64,000 nucleotides of DNA. Source: an uncultured Gammaproteobacteria bacterium (GTDB taxonomy: Bacteria; Pseudomonadota; Gammaproteobacteria; PS1; Pseudothioglobaceae). The stretch is taken from positions 1-64,000 of the forward strand of contig CABXIU010000005.1 in NCBI GenBank assembly GCA_902512305.1, written 5' to 3'. Positions 35,826-45,414 of this stretch are shown here, piece by piece. Numbering within the stretch: the stretch's first letter is position 1; each line of letters begins with the position of its first letter. Below the pieces are notes generated by a model. The model was not told the DNA's origin, did no database searches, and saw only the letters and a list, made by a program, of their open reading frames with translations. The translations under genes and the position numbers were made by a program.

Positions 35826-36239
35826 TTATTTTTGTATAGGAAGTTCAGCTTTTAGCCATGCATTAAAGCCGCCTTTAATACTATAAACTTTTTGAAAATC
35901 ACTTTTAGAAAGCATATCAGCAATTCGATCAGATCTAGTCCCATTTTTACAATACACGAGAATATTTTTTGATTTATCGAGCGAATCAATCTTTTTTTTG
36001 ACTTGACCCATTGGGATATTGAGATCATTAGTAATAAATCCCATAGTTCGTTCTTTCTCCTCTCTCACATCTAGAATAGTGAGTTTATCATCGTCCATTA
36101 GAGATACCGCGCCATTCGTGTCAACAACTTGATACTTCCTGTACTTCTCACTGTAAATATTTACTATGAGTAATATGATTAGAGCAAATAATGTCCCTGT
36201 TAGTAATAGCTCGCCTTGTAAAAATTGAATAAATTCCAT
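35826..36239 (-). CDS. Membrane-anchored rhodanese (YibN-like)
   Basis: 137 residues: an N-terminal membrane helix (about residues 10-28, LLLTGTLFALIILLIVNIYS) and a rhodanese domain (LTILDVREEKERTMGFI). The active-site loop is VYCKNGTRSDRIADML, with the catalytic cysteine in the CxxGxR form typical of thiosulfate sulfurtransferases. The arrangement and position before gpsA match YibN of E. coli. It is 2 bases from the upstream amidotransferase gene. Confidence 0.87.
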   Translation of the reverse strand: MEFIQFLQGELLLTGTLFALIILLIVNIYSEKYRKYQVVDTNGAVSLMDDDKLTILDVREEKERTMGFITNDLNIPMGQVKKKIDSLDKSKNILVYCKNGTRSDRIADMLSKSDFQKVYSIKGGFNAWLKAELPIQK

Positions 36240-36241
36240 AA

Positions 36242-36826
36242 TTATTTGTTGTCCTGTAAAAAAGTATCTAGCATTTGGTGTCCATGCTCAGTAAGAATTG
36301 ATTCTGGATGGAATTGTACGCCTTCAATAGGATAAGTTTTATGGCTAACTCCCATAATTTCTTCAATTTCTCCAGATTCAGTATTAGTCCATGCAGTGAC
36401 CTCAAAGCAATCTGGCAAAGATTCTTTTTCAGCCACTAAAGAGTGATAGCGAGTTGCATTTAGAGGATCCTTTAGGCCTTTAAAAACACTTTTAGAGGTG
36501 TGATGAACAGGGGAGACTTTTCCATGCATAATTTTTTGTGCGCCAATAATATTCCCTCCAAAGGATTGTACTATTGCTTGAAAACCTAAGCAAACTCCCA
36601 AAATTGGAAATTTACCAGCCAATTTTTCTATCAAATCTAATGAAATTCCAGCTTCATTTGGAGTGCATGGGCCTGGTGAAATAACAATGTAATTAGGATT
36701 TAGATTTTGTATCTCATCAACCGAAATTTGATCATTTCTGTGAACAACCACTTCTTGACCTAGCTCACCAAAATATTGAACTAAGTTATAAGTAAATGAG
36801 TCATAGTTGTCGATCATTAGTAACAT
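36242..36826 (-). CDS. Anthranilate/aminodeoxychorismate synthase glutaminase subunit (TrpG/PabA)
   Basis: 194 residues of class I amidotransferase. [19 protein letters not shown] is the family start, [18 protein letters not shown] carries the nucleophile cysteine, and [12 protein letters not shown] carries the histidine and glutamate. It gives ammonia to TrpE or PabB. Neither partner is adjacent, and a single amidotransferase may serve both, so I do not pick trpG or pabA. It lies between cmoA and the rhodanese gene. Confidence 0.9.
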   Translation of the reverse strand: MLLMIDNYDSFTYNLVQYFGELGQEVVVHRNDQISVDEIQNLNPNYIVISPGPCTPNEAGISLDLIEKLAGKFPILGVCLGFQAIVQSFGGNIIGAQKIMHGKVSPVHHTSKSVFKGLKDPLNATRYHSLVAEKESLPDCFEVTAWTNTESGEIEEIMGVSHKTYPIEGVQFHPESILTEHGHQMLDTFLQDNK

Positions 36827-36860
36827 ATTGAACCCTGTTTAAAGGCGAAAATAGCTTAGT

Positions 36861-37574
36861 TTATTTTACAGATAAAAAAGAAACAAAGTTAAGGCACTGA
36901 AAGAAGCAGCTGCTGTCAGTAAAGCCACAATCACGTAGGCGTTTTAGGTGTTCTTCTTTTGTTTCAGTGATAAGTACATTTTCAATCGCTTGGCGTTTGT
37001 TCGCAATTTCTAGTTCACTATATCCATTCTCTCTCTTGAAGTCCATGTGGAGCTTCGTAATTTGATTTTGAATCTGTTTGTTCTCGAAGTGTATTTTTTC
37101 ACTAATTATTAAAACTCCACCAGGGTTTAGACCATCATAGATTTTTTTTATGAGATTTGAGCGAAGTTCGACACCGATAAATTGAAGTGTCAAATTAAGA
37201 ACAACAATTGATGCGTTTTGAATATTAATATCATTAATATCTGCACAGATTGCATGCAAATTATTAACTTTATTGTTTAGATTTTTTTTACATTGATTAA
37301 CCATATCTTCTGAATTATCAATGGCAAAAAATTGATTATTATTGTGCATATTATTAAGAGCAATTGAAAGTGAAATGGCACCAGTGGAAGACCCAAGGTC
37401 ATAATAGTTTGTATTTTCTTGACCATACATTCTGGCAATCAGGCCAATCATTTGAATCATTGAATCGTATCCAGGTACTGACCTTCTAACCATATCATCA
37501 AAAACTTTAACAACATTTGCATCAAAACGGAAGTCAGCAATGTCGATTTGATTGTCGAATAACTGATCACGCAT
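36861..37574 (-). CDS. cmoA: Carboxy-S-adenosyl-L-methionine synthase CmoA
   Basis: 237 residues from the ATG at 37574, chosen because MRDQLFDNQIDIADFRFDAN matches the family start; an upstream in-frame ATG would add ten residues. The SAM-site motif YYDLGSSTGAISLSIA, then FFAIDNSEDMVNQC and VLNLTLQFI are CmoA-like. It converts SAM and prephenate to carboxy-SAM for tRNA wobble uridine modification by CmoB, which is not in the window. It overlaps ubiC by 8 bases. Exact residue count is by arithmetic from coordinates. Confidence 0.9.
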   Translation of the reverse strand: MRDQLFDNQIDIADFRFDANVVKVFDDMVRRSVPGYDSMIQMIGLIARMYGQENTNYYDLGSSTGAISLSIALNNMHNNNQFFAIDNSEDMVNQCKKNLNNKVNNLHAICADINDINIQNASIVVLNLTLQFIGVELRSNLIKKIYDGLNPGGVLIISEKIHFENKQIQNQITKLHMDFKRENGYSELEIANKRQAIENVLITETKEEHLKRLRDCGFTDSSCFFQCLNFVSFLSVK

Positions 37575-38043
37575 ACAATGACTCCAAAAAGATCTCTGAA
37601 ACAAGTAAATTAGTCTTTCCTATGGTAAATGTTGAGCGCCTAGCCCATGAGCTCTTATAGCTTCCTACCTCTAAATGGCCGCGTTTAATTTCAGGATCAT
37701 CAAACAAAATTTCACCTAGTGGACGAGAACCTATTGTTAAGATATCTCTTGTATCCTCTGTTAATGGGATTAATGAGCGTGCATTTACTACAGGTTTTTG
37801 ATATCCTAGAAGTTCAACTTCTCTAACAATAATAGTTTGGTTTTTCAACGATCCAAGTAACTCTAATTCACACTCATATGGGTTATTTTGCTTTTGCGAA
37901 ATTACGTTAACTTTGAAGTCTTTATATTTTTCTTTTAGTTTGTAGGTTAAAGACTTGTTATCCAATAACCAAATACTAACGTGCGCAGGTATTTGTTCTT
38001 GAGAATCAAAAATTCGCCAATTAAATTTATCTGGATTAAACAT
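37567..38043 (-). CDS. ubiC: Chorismate lyase
   Basis: 158 residues, in the UbiC size range. Visible family features are WRIFDSQEQIPAHVSIWLLD near the start, VREVELLGYQKPVVNARSLI (the VREVxLxxxxxPxVxARSxxP pattern), and LTIGSRPLGEILFDDPEIKR. UbiC releases 4-hydroxybenzoate and pyruvate from chorismate, the first committed step to ubiquinone. ubiA is not adjacent; the gene overlaps cmoA by 8 bases and lies 49 bases after recG. Similarity is lower than for its neighbours, but the ARS motif is convincing. Confidence 0.87.
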   Translation of the reverse strand: MFNPDKFNWRIFDSQEQIPAHVSIWLLDNKSLTYKLKEKYKDFKVNVISQKQNNPYECELELLGSLKNQTIIVREVELLGYQKPVVNARSLIPLTEDTRDILTIGSRPLGEILFDDPEIKRGHLEVGSYKSSWARRSTFTIGKTNLLVSEIFLESLYA

Positions 38044-38092
38044 AAGCGGTGTATTTTACAAGAATCTAAGTTTTTTATAAATTCTAAAATGA

Positions 38093-40159
38093 TTATGCAT
38101 CAAAATAGTGGGTTTTTTCGTCATCTATCCATCGTCTAATCATAGCATTTTGACTATCTTCACTTGCTTCTAACATTTTTGATGAATAGTAACCTGCTTC
38201 TTTAAGGAGGTATGCATCTCTAACAATATTAGCAATTTTCATTGAAGCTATGCCCGTTTGCTGGGTTCCTAATATTTCCCCTGGACCTCGAAGCTCAAGA
38301 TCCTTCTGAGCTATCATAAAGCCATCGTTACTTTGACGAAGGATGTCAAGTCTCTCTTTAGCATTAGCACTTAGGGGCGATTGATACATAAGGACGCAGA
38401 TACTTTTTTCAGAGCCTCTTCCAACCCGACCTCTAAGCTGGTGGAGTTGAGCTAAACCAAGGCGTTCCGAATTTTCAACAATCATCAAGCTTGCATTTGG
38501 AACGTTGACTCCAACTTCAATGACAGTTGTGGCAACAAGGAGATTAATTTTTCCTTTTTCAAAGTCCCTCATAATCATTTCTTTCTCAGACTTTGTTCGT
38601 TTTCCATGAATCATAACCACCGTTAAGTCTTTAAGATTATCAGTAAGATAATTAAAAGTTTTTTCTGCTGACTCAGCTCTAAGGACTTCTGATTCTTCAA
38701 TGAGAGTGCATACCCAATAAATTTGACGTCCTTCATCAGATATTTTTTTTATTTTTTCAATAAGTTCATCTCTTCTTGAATTGCTTAATGCAACCGTCTC
38801 AACAGCTTGACGACCCAGAGGTAATTCATCTATAACTGAAGTGTCAAGATCAGCGTATGCACTCATTGTTAATGATCTAGGAATTGGGGTAGCAGTCATT
38901 ACTAATTGATGCGGCGTTTTATTCGCTTTTTTTGAAAGGGAAAGTCTTTGATGAACACCAAACTTATGTTGTTCATCAATAATCACTAAGGATAAATTTT
39001 CAAAGTTGACACTTTCTTGAAAAAGTGCATGAGTTCCAACAACGACTTTCGCCTCTCCACTTTCAATAAAATCAAGATGCCCCCTTCTTTCTTGAGGATT
39101 TTGAGACCCTGAAAGGTATGCAATTTGAATATTTAATGGCTTTAGATAATCAGTAAAATTTTGAAGATGTTGTCGAGCTAATATTTCTGTTGGGGCCATA
39201 ATTACAGCTTGATAATTATTTTCAACCGCTTGAATTAGAGCAAAAACTGCAACTATCGTTTTTCCAGAGCCAACATCTCCTTGAAGAAGTCTAAGCATTG
39301 GCTCAGAACTCGATAAGTCTTCATTGATTTCTTTGATACAGCGTGATTGAGAATTAGTTAAGTCGAAATCGAGAGACCCTAGAAGTTTGTTGCTTAACGA
39401 ATCTTGAATTTTAAATGCATTTGTCTTTTTACTTTTTCTAGCTTTTTTAGTTTTTAATAGGTTGAGCTGGTGTGTAGCAAGCTCTTCAATAATTAATCTT
39501 TGTTGTGAAATATGTTTAAAGGATTCAATCTTAGATAAGTCTTCATTTTTTTCAGGATGATGAAGCAACATTAACGAACTTTTAAGACTAGGCATTGATT
39601 GTTGAGTGATTTTTTCAAAATAATCATCAAGTTGACTAATTTGTAGAACCTCAAGAGAGTAATTAACCCATTGTTTCATTTTATTTTGACTAATACCAGA
39701 GCAGAGTGGATAGATCGGTGAAAGGGTTGACTCCAATAGGGGTTTTTGGTTTTGAGAGATGACTCGATACTCAGGATGATGCATTTCTAAGCCTTGACGA
39801 CCAATTTTGATTTCTCCAAAGCACTGAATAGTCTCCCCTCGAATAAGCGCCTGTTTTTGATATTGCGTAAAATGAAAGAAACGTAATAGGATTCTATGAT
39901 TTTGATTATCAGATAGGTAGCAAAGAAGTTGTCTCTGTCTTGATGGTACCACCTCAATTCTATCAATAGTAAGCTCAATTAAAATCTCATCATTAACGTT
40001 TGCCCTAGAGAGAGGCGTGATTGATGTTTTGTCTTGATATCTTCTTGGTAAATGAAAAACCAAGTGCTCTAAAGAGTGAATTCCTAGCTGGTTTAGTCTG
40101 TCAGAAGTCTTCTTCCCTAGCCCTTTAATCGAGATGATTGGATCAGAGAGAGACGGCAT
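38093..40159 (-). CDS. recG: ATP-dependent DNA helicase RecG
   Basis: 688 residues, full length. The N-terminal wedge/OB domain (SIKGLGKKTSDRLNQLGIHS) precedes the helicase domain with Walker A LQGDVGSGKTIVA, PTEILARQHL, DEQHKFGVHQR (the DEQH box), MTATPIPRSLTMS, and GRVGRGSEKSICVL; the C-terminal TRG-like motif precedes the end. RecG rewinds stalled replication forks and branched DNA. It is 4 bases downstream of ridA. Confidence 0.96.
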   Translation of the reverse strand: MPSLSDPIISIKGLGKKTSDRLNQLGIHSLEHLVFHLPRRYQDKTSITPLSRANVNDEILIELTIDRIEVVPSRQRQLLCYLSDNQNHRILLRFFHFTQYQKQALIRGETIQCFGEIKIGRQGLEMHHPEYRVISQNQKPLLESTLSPIYPLCSGISQNKMKQWVNYSLEVLQISQLDDYFEKITQQSMPSLKSSLMLLHHPEKNEDLSKIESFKHISQQRLIIEELATHQLNLLKTKKARKSKKTNAFKIQDSLSNKLLGSLDFDLTNSQSRCIKEINEDLSSSEPMLRLLQGDVGSGKTIVAVFALIQAVENNYQAVIMAPTEILARQHLQNFTDYLKPLNIQIAYLSGSQNPQERRGHLDFIESGEAKVVVGTHALFQESVNFENLSLVIIDEQHKFGVHQRLSLSKKANKTPHQLVMTATPIPRSLTMSAYADLDTSVIDELPLGRQAVETVALSNSRRDELIEKIKKISDEGRQIYWVCTLIEESEVLRAESAEKTFNYLTDNLKDLTVVMIHGKRTKSEKEMIMRDFEKGKINLLVATTVIEVGVNVPNASLMIVENSERLGLAQLHQLRGRVGRGSEKSICVLMYQSPLSANAKERLDILRQSNDGFMIAQKDLELRGPGEILGTQQTGIASMKIANIVRDAYLLKEAGYYSSKMLEASEDSQNAMIRRWIDDEKTHYFDA

Positions 40160-40163
40160 AAAT

Positions 40164-40571
40164 TTAGAAGCTGTAAGAGTCCGAGCTAATAATCATAACG
40201 CCATCCATTTCTACACTTACACCTTTGGGAAGTTCGTTCACTCCGATGGCTGCTCTAGCAGGATAAGGCTCCGAAAAATAGGTCGACATAATCTCATTTA
40301 AAGTTGCAAAGTTATTTAGATCCGTTAAAAAAATGTTTAATTTAACTATGTCACTTAAGCTTCCTTTCGATTCTTCACAAACTGCCGTAAGATTCTTAAA
40401 TACTTGATGGATTTGCTCCTCAATTCCACCTTCAACCACTTCCATTGTCTCAGGTACAAGAGGAATTTGTCCAGATAGATAGATAGTTGTCCCACCCGTA
40501 ACAGCAACTGCTTGAGAATAAGTTCCTACTGCTGCAGGAGCTTTATTTGTTGAAATAATATGTTTGTTCAT
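40164..40571 (-). CDS. ridA: RidA family enamine/imine deaminase
   Basis: 135 residues from the ATG at 40571, chosen because [20 protein letters not shown] is the family start; an upstream in-frame ATG adds six residues. The motifs [12 protein letters not shown], the conserved arginine in [14 protein letters not shown] and the terminal VEMDGVMI identify RidA. It hydrolyses reactive enamines released by PLP enzymes. It heads the run ridA-recG-ubiC-cmoA-amidotransferase-rhodanese-gpsA. Confidence 0.93.
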   Translation of the reverse strand: MNKHIISTNKAPAAVGTYSQAVAVTGGTTIYLSGQIPLVPETMEVVEGGIEEQIHQVFKNLTAVCEESKGSLSDIVKLNIFLTDLNNFATLNEIMSTYFSEPYPARAAIGVNELPKGVSVEMDGVMIISSDSYSF

Positions 40572-40645
40572 AGCTTTAAATTCATGCAATAAATAAGTTT
40601 AATTATATTCGGGATCTTATTTTTTGGAGAACTCTTTTATTGCAT

Positions 40646-41821
40646 TTAATGTTTAATACTATATTTAATTTTCCAAATTATTAAAACTGCAAGAATTGAT
40701 ATAGTTAGGGTTAAAAGTATTGAGGATTCATAACTATTGTTTTTCTCATAAATCCAACCAGCAAGAGAAGGGGAAATCAGTCCTGCGGCCCCCCAGGCTG
40801 TAAAGACCTTGCCATAAACTGAAACATATAGCTTATTACCAACAATATGATTGACCAGTGTTGGATAGATTGCAATCACAGCACCATAAATCGAGGCAAT
40901 AAAAATTAATAAGATTAATAAGAAGTTAACATTGGTCAATATCGAAAGTCCAAAAACAGCAACACAATTCATAATGAGTATAGTTATAAGAGGGCGTTTA
41001 CATCCAAAGCGATCTACAAGCCAGCCAGCATAAATTCCTGCGATTGCACTTCCAAGAGTCATTAGGGTAATGGCTGTGATTGCATTAGAAGTCGATCCAC
41101 CAAAAGAATTAATTAATGGAACAGCGTGCCCAATAAACATAAGCCCAGCAAAGACCCCTAGAAAATAGCCAAACCATAGCTTTGTTATTTTTGGCGTTTT
41201 GGAATTATTCTGAGTATTGTGAATTGAATTTGTAGTGATTCTTACTTTTGAAGACTTAAAGGACATTAAGCCAATAATCACAACTAATGAAAGAGCAAAT
41301 ATCCCAATAACATAACCTCTTTCAAAGCCAAAGTATCTAAATAAAAATGGGTAAAGCATAGAAAAGACTACAGCTCCAAATGCATAGGAAGCAGTTACTA
41401 ATCCCAAAGCAAATCCAAGCCTTTTTCTTTCGGTAATAGAGGAGGCAATAAATAGAGAGAGTCCATAGCCTAAACCACTGGAAAACCCAAATAGAAATCC
41501 ATAGCCAATAATCCATCCAAGCCAGCTTTGTGAATATGAAAAAAATAAGCCAATGAGTGGCAAGGTTGCTATGAGTGTAATCAGTAAATTAGGTGAAAAT
41601 TTTCGATAAAGAATATGACCAAAATATACTGCTAATGTCACATTGACCAGTGCAGTAGAGTAGACAAGGCTAGAGGCCATTCGACCAACAGCAGTCTGAA
41701 GTTCAATATTTTGTATCAGTGTACTGAAAGCATGGACAGTGCCCATACAGAAAGAGATTAAAAGACAGGCAATTAAGGCGAGTAGTCTTTCACTATTTTT
41801 TTGAATGCCCTGCGAATTCAT
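40646..41821 (-). CDS. Major facilitator superfamily transporter (OFA-like)
   Basis: 391 residues with about 12 hydrophobic segments. SFCMGTVHAFSTLIQ at helix 1, GYGLSLFIASSITERKRLGFALGLVTA across helices 4-5 and GWLVDRFGCKRPL at the central MFS loop fit the oxalate/formate antiporter (OFA) branch, which carries small organic anions; the substrate is not determinable. It lies 51 bases downstream of the ABC permease genes on the same strand, so it could belong to that transport operon, or have its own promoter. Confidence 0.83.
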   Translation of the reverse strand: MNSQGIQKNSERLLALIACLLISFCMGTVHAFSTLIQNIELQTAVGRMASSLVYSTALVNVTLAVYFGHILYRKFSPNLLITLIATLPLIGLFFSYSQSWLGWIIGYGFLFGFSSGLGYGLSLFIASSITERKRLGFALGLVTASYAFGAVVFSMLYPFLFRYFGFERGYVIGIFALSLVVIIGLMSFKSSKVRITTNSIHNTQNNSKTPKITKLWFGYFLGVFAGLMFIGHAVPLINSFGGSTSNAITAITLMTLGSAIAGIYAGWLVDRFGCKRPLITILIMNCVAVFGLSILTNVNFLLILLIFIASIYGAVIAIYPTLVNHIVGNKLYVSVYGKVFTAWGAAGLISPSLAGWIYEKNNSYESSILLTLTISILAVLIIWKIKYSIKH

Positions 41822-41872
41822 TCAATAAACTATACATTAAAAGCTAGTTATTAAATGAAAGATAAGATAGGG

Positions 41873-42778
41873 TTAATGAGGAGTGACGCCTCGGATTTTT
41901 TCTGATCGGCGACGAAGCATTTCAAGTGTTGTCAACAACAGAATAGAAAATATGACTAGGATTGTTGCAGCAGCAAGAATCGTAGGACTGATTTCATTTC
42001 TAATTCCAGACCACATTTGTCTAGGCAGAGTGTATTTAGTTCCACCCACAAAGAGAACTATTACGACTTCATCAAACGAGGTAATGAAAGCAAAGAGGGA
42101 TCCCGAGATTACACCTGGCGCTATCAGTGGAGCCTGTATTTTGAAAAAATTCCTAAGTGGAGATCCGCCTAAAGTTGCTGCAGCACGAAGAAGGTTATTG
42201 TCGAAGCCAGCAAGAGAAGCCGTCACTGTAATTACAACAAAAGGTATTCCTAAGATAGTATGAGCAACAATTAATCCTGGTATGGTTGCAACAAGGTTCA
42301 ATTTTGCAAAAAAGAAAAACATTCCAGCTGCAGTAATGATTAGTGGGACAATCATTGGAGATATCATGAGCGCCATTATTAAACGATTAAATGGCATATG
42401 ACGATTTGATAATCCTAGAGCTGCTAGTGTCCCTAATACACTAGCGAAGAAGGTTGCAAAGACAGCAATCAGCGCACTATTTTTGATGCCAACCATCCAC
42501 CTATCTGTGCAGACTGTTGTTCCTGAATTTTCACTACAAATACCCAGCAGCTCTTTGTACCAGCGTATTCCATAACCGTCAAAATTAAAAGACCATGTCT
42601 CAAAACTAAAGATTTTCATTTCAGGCACAAATTGAAGGAAAACTGAATTCGTAAATGATAGAGGTATGACAACAATGAGAGGGGCTACCAAGAAAAACAA
42701 TACAAGGCCACAAAATGTCCTATAAGTATAGAACCAAAGCTTTTCTCGAGGTGTTGTGTAAGAAGGAAATTTCATCAT
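41873..42778 (-). CDS. Polyamine-type ABC importer permease (PotC-like)
   Basis: 301 residues with six predicted membrane segments; the coupling EAA loop reads LRAAATLGGSPLRNFFKIQAP, which docks the ATPase. The family is the PotC/PotI second permease of type I importers. It has a moderate periplasmic loop between helices 1 and 2 (ETWSFNFDGYGIRWYKELLG). Its ATG overlaps the upstream permease stop by one base (42778), so the two are coupled. Together with the binding protein and ATPase it forms a complete importer. Confidence 0.88.
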   Translation of the reverse strand: MMKFPSYTTPREKLWFYTYRTFCGLVLFFLVAPLIVVIPLSFTNSVFLQFVPEMKIFSFETWSFNFDGYGIRWYKELLGICSENSGTTVCTDRWMVGIKNSALIAVFATFFASVLGTLAALGLSNRHMPFNRLIMALMISPMIVPLIITAAGMFFFFAKLNLVATIPGLIVAHTILGIPFVVITVTASLAGFDNNLLRAAATLGGSPLRNFFKIQAPLIAPGVISGSLFAFITSFDEVVIVLFVGGTKYTLPRQMWSGIRNEISPTILAAATILVIFSILLLTTLEMLRRRSEKIRGVTPH

Positions 42779-44175
42779 TAACCCATTTTCAAATTATCAA
42801 TACCAATCAGTCGATCATACGCCCAATAAAGAATCAAAACTGCCGCCAGAAGAATTGCACCCATTGCAGCAGCAAGACCCCAATTCAAGGTTTGTTGCAT
42901 TTCACGAGCAACAAAGTTACCAATCATGAGTCCATCTTTTCCGCCTACTAGTTCCGGGGTAATGTAGTAGCCAATGGCAACAATAAACACTAATATACAT
43001 CCAGCGCCAACCCCAGGAACTGATTGAGGCATGTAAACACGTATAAAGGCACGAGTAGGAGTCGCTCCGAGGTTTTTCGCTGCCTTCATGTAGCTTGGCG
43101 GTATGCCCCTCATGACGCTATAGATCGGCAAAATCATAAACGGTAGAAGCACTTGAGTCATCACAATAATGGTTCCAGTAAAGTTGTACATCATTGGAAT
43201 ACGATCCTCTTCACTAAAGCAGAGATCAATGTTAGTTTCTCCAAAAAAAGGTAAATTAATTGGTCCTTCATAGATACATGGAAGAACAGTGAGCATCGTA
43301 TCATTTACCACACCGTTTTGTTGAAGCATAATCATCCAAGCAACAATTCTCACTAGTAGTGATGTCCAGAAAGGCATCAAAACACAGATCATAAGTAGAT
43401 TGGATATCCTCATTGGCAGAGTTGCCAGTAAATAAGAGACTGGATAAGCAAGGATTAGGCAGAAAATTGTCACCATTAAGCTAACTTTGAGTGTTCTCAT
43501 CCAAATTGTTTTATAAATTTTTAAATGATCTGCTTTTTGAATAACATTTTTATTAGCGTCATACCTCAGGTCAACAGCATTGAGATAATAACCCATTGTA
43601 TAGGGATCTTTCATTGCTCCAAGTGATTGCCAAAACTCAAGCTTACCCCAGCGCTTATCTCTTTTAATCATCTGTTCTTTGTAGGGTGCTTCCCATTTAT
43701 AGGGCTTGATTTCTTCTTTTGATCTTGTGTTTACTGAAGTCGCTGATTTGACTGTCTTTAATAATAAACTTCTCCACCCAGAGTACTCATAAGTCATCCT
43801 AGTGCCAGCTTTACCCAGTAAATTTTTACCAATATTTTTGCCTTCGCTATTCTCAAGTTTATGAGTTATCCGAATATCGTTTATAACTGCGGCAAACATT
43901 TCTTCACTAGGAAGTATGGATTTATCTTCCCATAGTTCATACTGAGCAAATGTTTGAGGAAGTACTGTATTAATATTTATGTCATCAATACTTCTTGATA
44001 GAAGTGATCCTATCGGGCCGACAAACATTATTAATAAAAATAAGAGTGGTGTTAGAAGTAAAAGGAATGAGCGAATTTTAGTACGTCGTAGTGATTTTCT
44101 TAAGCTTTCTTTAAGAGGCACACCATCATTAGTCAGCAATTGACCTTTAGAATCTATAAGGGAAGTATCGCTCAT
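42778..44175 (-). CDS. Polyamine-type ABC importer permease with large periplasmic insertion (PotB-like)
   Basis: 465 residues, much longer than the ~275-290 residues of PotB/PotH. Membrane helix 1 (35-60) is followed by about 165 mostly polar residues (61-225) that would project into the periplasm, then the normal permease core with the EAA loop MKAAKNLGATPTRAFIRVYM. The inserted segment is lysine-rich with tryptophans (YSGWRSLLLK, RWGKLEFWQSLGAM) and could contact the binding protein or substrate. The extended form is a known subgroup among marine and pseudomonad permeases, so it is not a fusion artefact. Tandem hairpins separate it from potD. Confidence 0.87.
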   Translation of the reverse strand: MSDTSLIDSKGQLLTNDGVPLKESLRKSLRRTKIRSFLLLLTPLLFLLIMFVGPIGSLLSRSIDDININTVLPQTFAQYELWEDKSILPSEEMFAAVINDIRITHKLENSEGKNIGKNLLGKAGTRMTYEYSGWRSLLLKTVKSATSVNTRSKEEIKPYKWEAPYKEQMIKRDKRWGKLEFWQSLGAMKDPYTMGYYLNAVDLRYDANKNVIQKADHLKIYKTIWMRTLKVSLMVTIFCLILAYPVSYLLATLPMRISNLLMICVLMPFWTSLLVRIVAWMIMLQQNGVVNDTMLTVLPCIYEGPINLPFFGETNIDLCFSEEDRIPMMYNFTGTIIVMTQVLLPFMILPIYSVMRGIPPSYMKAAKNLGATPTRAFIRVYMPQSVPGVGAGCILVFIVAIGYYITPELVGGKDGLMIGNFVAREMQQTLNWGLAAAMGAILLAAVLILYWAYDRLIGIDNLKMG

Positions 44176-44220
44176 ATAAATACCAATATTTATAAAATTA
44201 TAATTTAAGGTTAAAAATTA

Positions 44221-44284
44221 AAAACAGGCCGATAGTTATACCGACCTGTTTTTGTAAAACGAGATTAAATCTATAAGCTCGTTT
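44221..44284 (-). terminator. Tandem hairpins between binding-protein and permease genes
   Basis: On the minus strand, directly after the binding-protein stop (44298), come AAACGAG/CTCGTTT (44257-44263 with 44278-44284, 14-base loop) and then a longer stem AAAACAGG...CCTGTTTT (44221-44231 with 44242-44252, one mismatch) followed by a T-run. The second is a good intrinsic terminator placed within the transport operon, so it probably attenuates expression of the permeases relative to the binding protein. The first may protect the upstream mRNA from 3' exonucleases. Confidence 0.7.
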
Positions 44285-44297
44285 AATGGTCAGCTAA

Positions 44298-45383
44298 CTA
44301 TTGAGCCATCCAAGCTGCATAACGATCATTTACTGCTTGACCATTATCTGCCCACCAGTCAGGATTAGCTAGGATACCACCTTTCATGTGCTCATCTGTG
44401 TTAGGCATATGCTCCATGATGTTTACACCAGTATTGAACCATGGCTCGCCTGCTTCCATAATTGGAAGAGCAGATGGACGCATAGGACCATAGTTGATCC
44501 ATTTAGCTTGATCTGCCTGAGCTTGAGAGCTAGAAGCATGAACTAAGAAGTGAAGCGCTGCAGCTCTGTTCGGAGCTCCAGTCATAAGAACTAACCATTC
44601 CTCTTCAAGAACCTGTCCATCCCAAACCGTAACATAGTCTGCACCGTCGTTTAGCACAGCTCCACCGATACGACCGTTATAAGCTAGTGACATAGATACC
44701 TCACCAGAATTAACTAGATCTAGAGGTTTTGCACCTGCAGACCAGAATACTACGTGATCTTTAATTGTATCAAGTTTAGCAAAAGCACGATCCTGTCCAT
44801 CTTGAGTACTTAAGACGTCATAGATATCAGGAATAGCTACACCATCAGCATACAATGCCATCTCAACGATAGCGTTAGCCCAAGTGTGAACACCACGCTT
44901 TCCAGGGAATTTTTCTACATCAAAGAAGTCTTGGATAGTAGAAGGTTGCTCACCTGAGAACGTGTCAGCCTTATGGAATGGTACGTATGACCACCAAATT
45001 TGTGGAACTACGCAATCATTTGGAACATCAACCATTAAGTCTTCATCCATCGGAGTGCCATCAGGCGCAGGTAAGAAGATACTACGATCTAGCTCTTCAA
45101 ACAAGCCTTCGTCACAACCTGTACGAGCTTGCGATGGAAGTACGTCAACGATATCCCATACAACATTGCCAGATTCAACTTGTGCGCGAACCTCACCTAG
45201 ACCACCGTTGTAACTTATCATGTTGATTTCTCCACTTGAGTAAGTATCAACGTAAGCTTTTTGTTGTGAAGCTGTATAGCCTCCACCCCAAGAAACCACA
45301 GTTACAGATGCTTGAGCTGCACCAGCCAACATAGCTGCTGAGATAGCACTTGCCACCAGAGTTTTTGTTATTACATTTTTCAT
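44298..45383 (-). CDS. Periplasmic polyamine-type solute-binding protein (PotD/PotF-like)
   Basis: 361 residues with signal peptide (VITKTLVASAISAAMLAGAA, cut near AQA). The mature start VTVVSWGGGYTASQQKAYVD, the hinge IWWSYVPFHKADTFSGEQP and WANAIVEMALYADGV fit the SBP family of PotD/PotF and relatives (Pfam SBP_bac_8-like). The ligand (putrescine, spermidine or another cation) cannot be fixed by eye; the acidic residues of the pocket may suit a cation. Codon use is richer in GC than its neighbours, consistent with high expression. A good ribosome-binding site (AGGAG) precedes the ATG. Confidence 0.87.
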   Translation of the reverse strand: MKNVITKTLVASAISAAMLAGAAQASVTVVSWGGGYTASQQKAYVDTYSSGEINMISYNGGLGEVRAQVESGNVVWDIVDVLPSQARTGCDEGLFEELDRSIFLPAPDGTPMDEDLMVDVPNDCVVPQIWWSYVPFHKADTFSGEQPSTIQDFFDVEKFPGKRGVHTWANAIVEMALYADGVAIPDIYDVLSTQDGQDRAFAKLDTIKDHVVFWSAGAKPLDLVNSGEVSMSLAYNGRIGGAVLNDGADYVTVWDGQVLEEEWLVLMTGAPNRAAALHFLVHASSSQAQADQAKWINYGPMRPSALPIMEAGEPWFNTGVNIMEHMPNTDEHMKGGILANPDWWADNGQAVNDRYAAWMAQ

Positions 45384-45414
45384 TTATATTTCTCCTTATA
45401 TTAATATCTAGACT

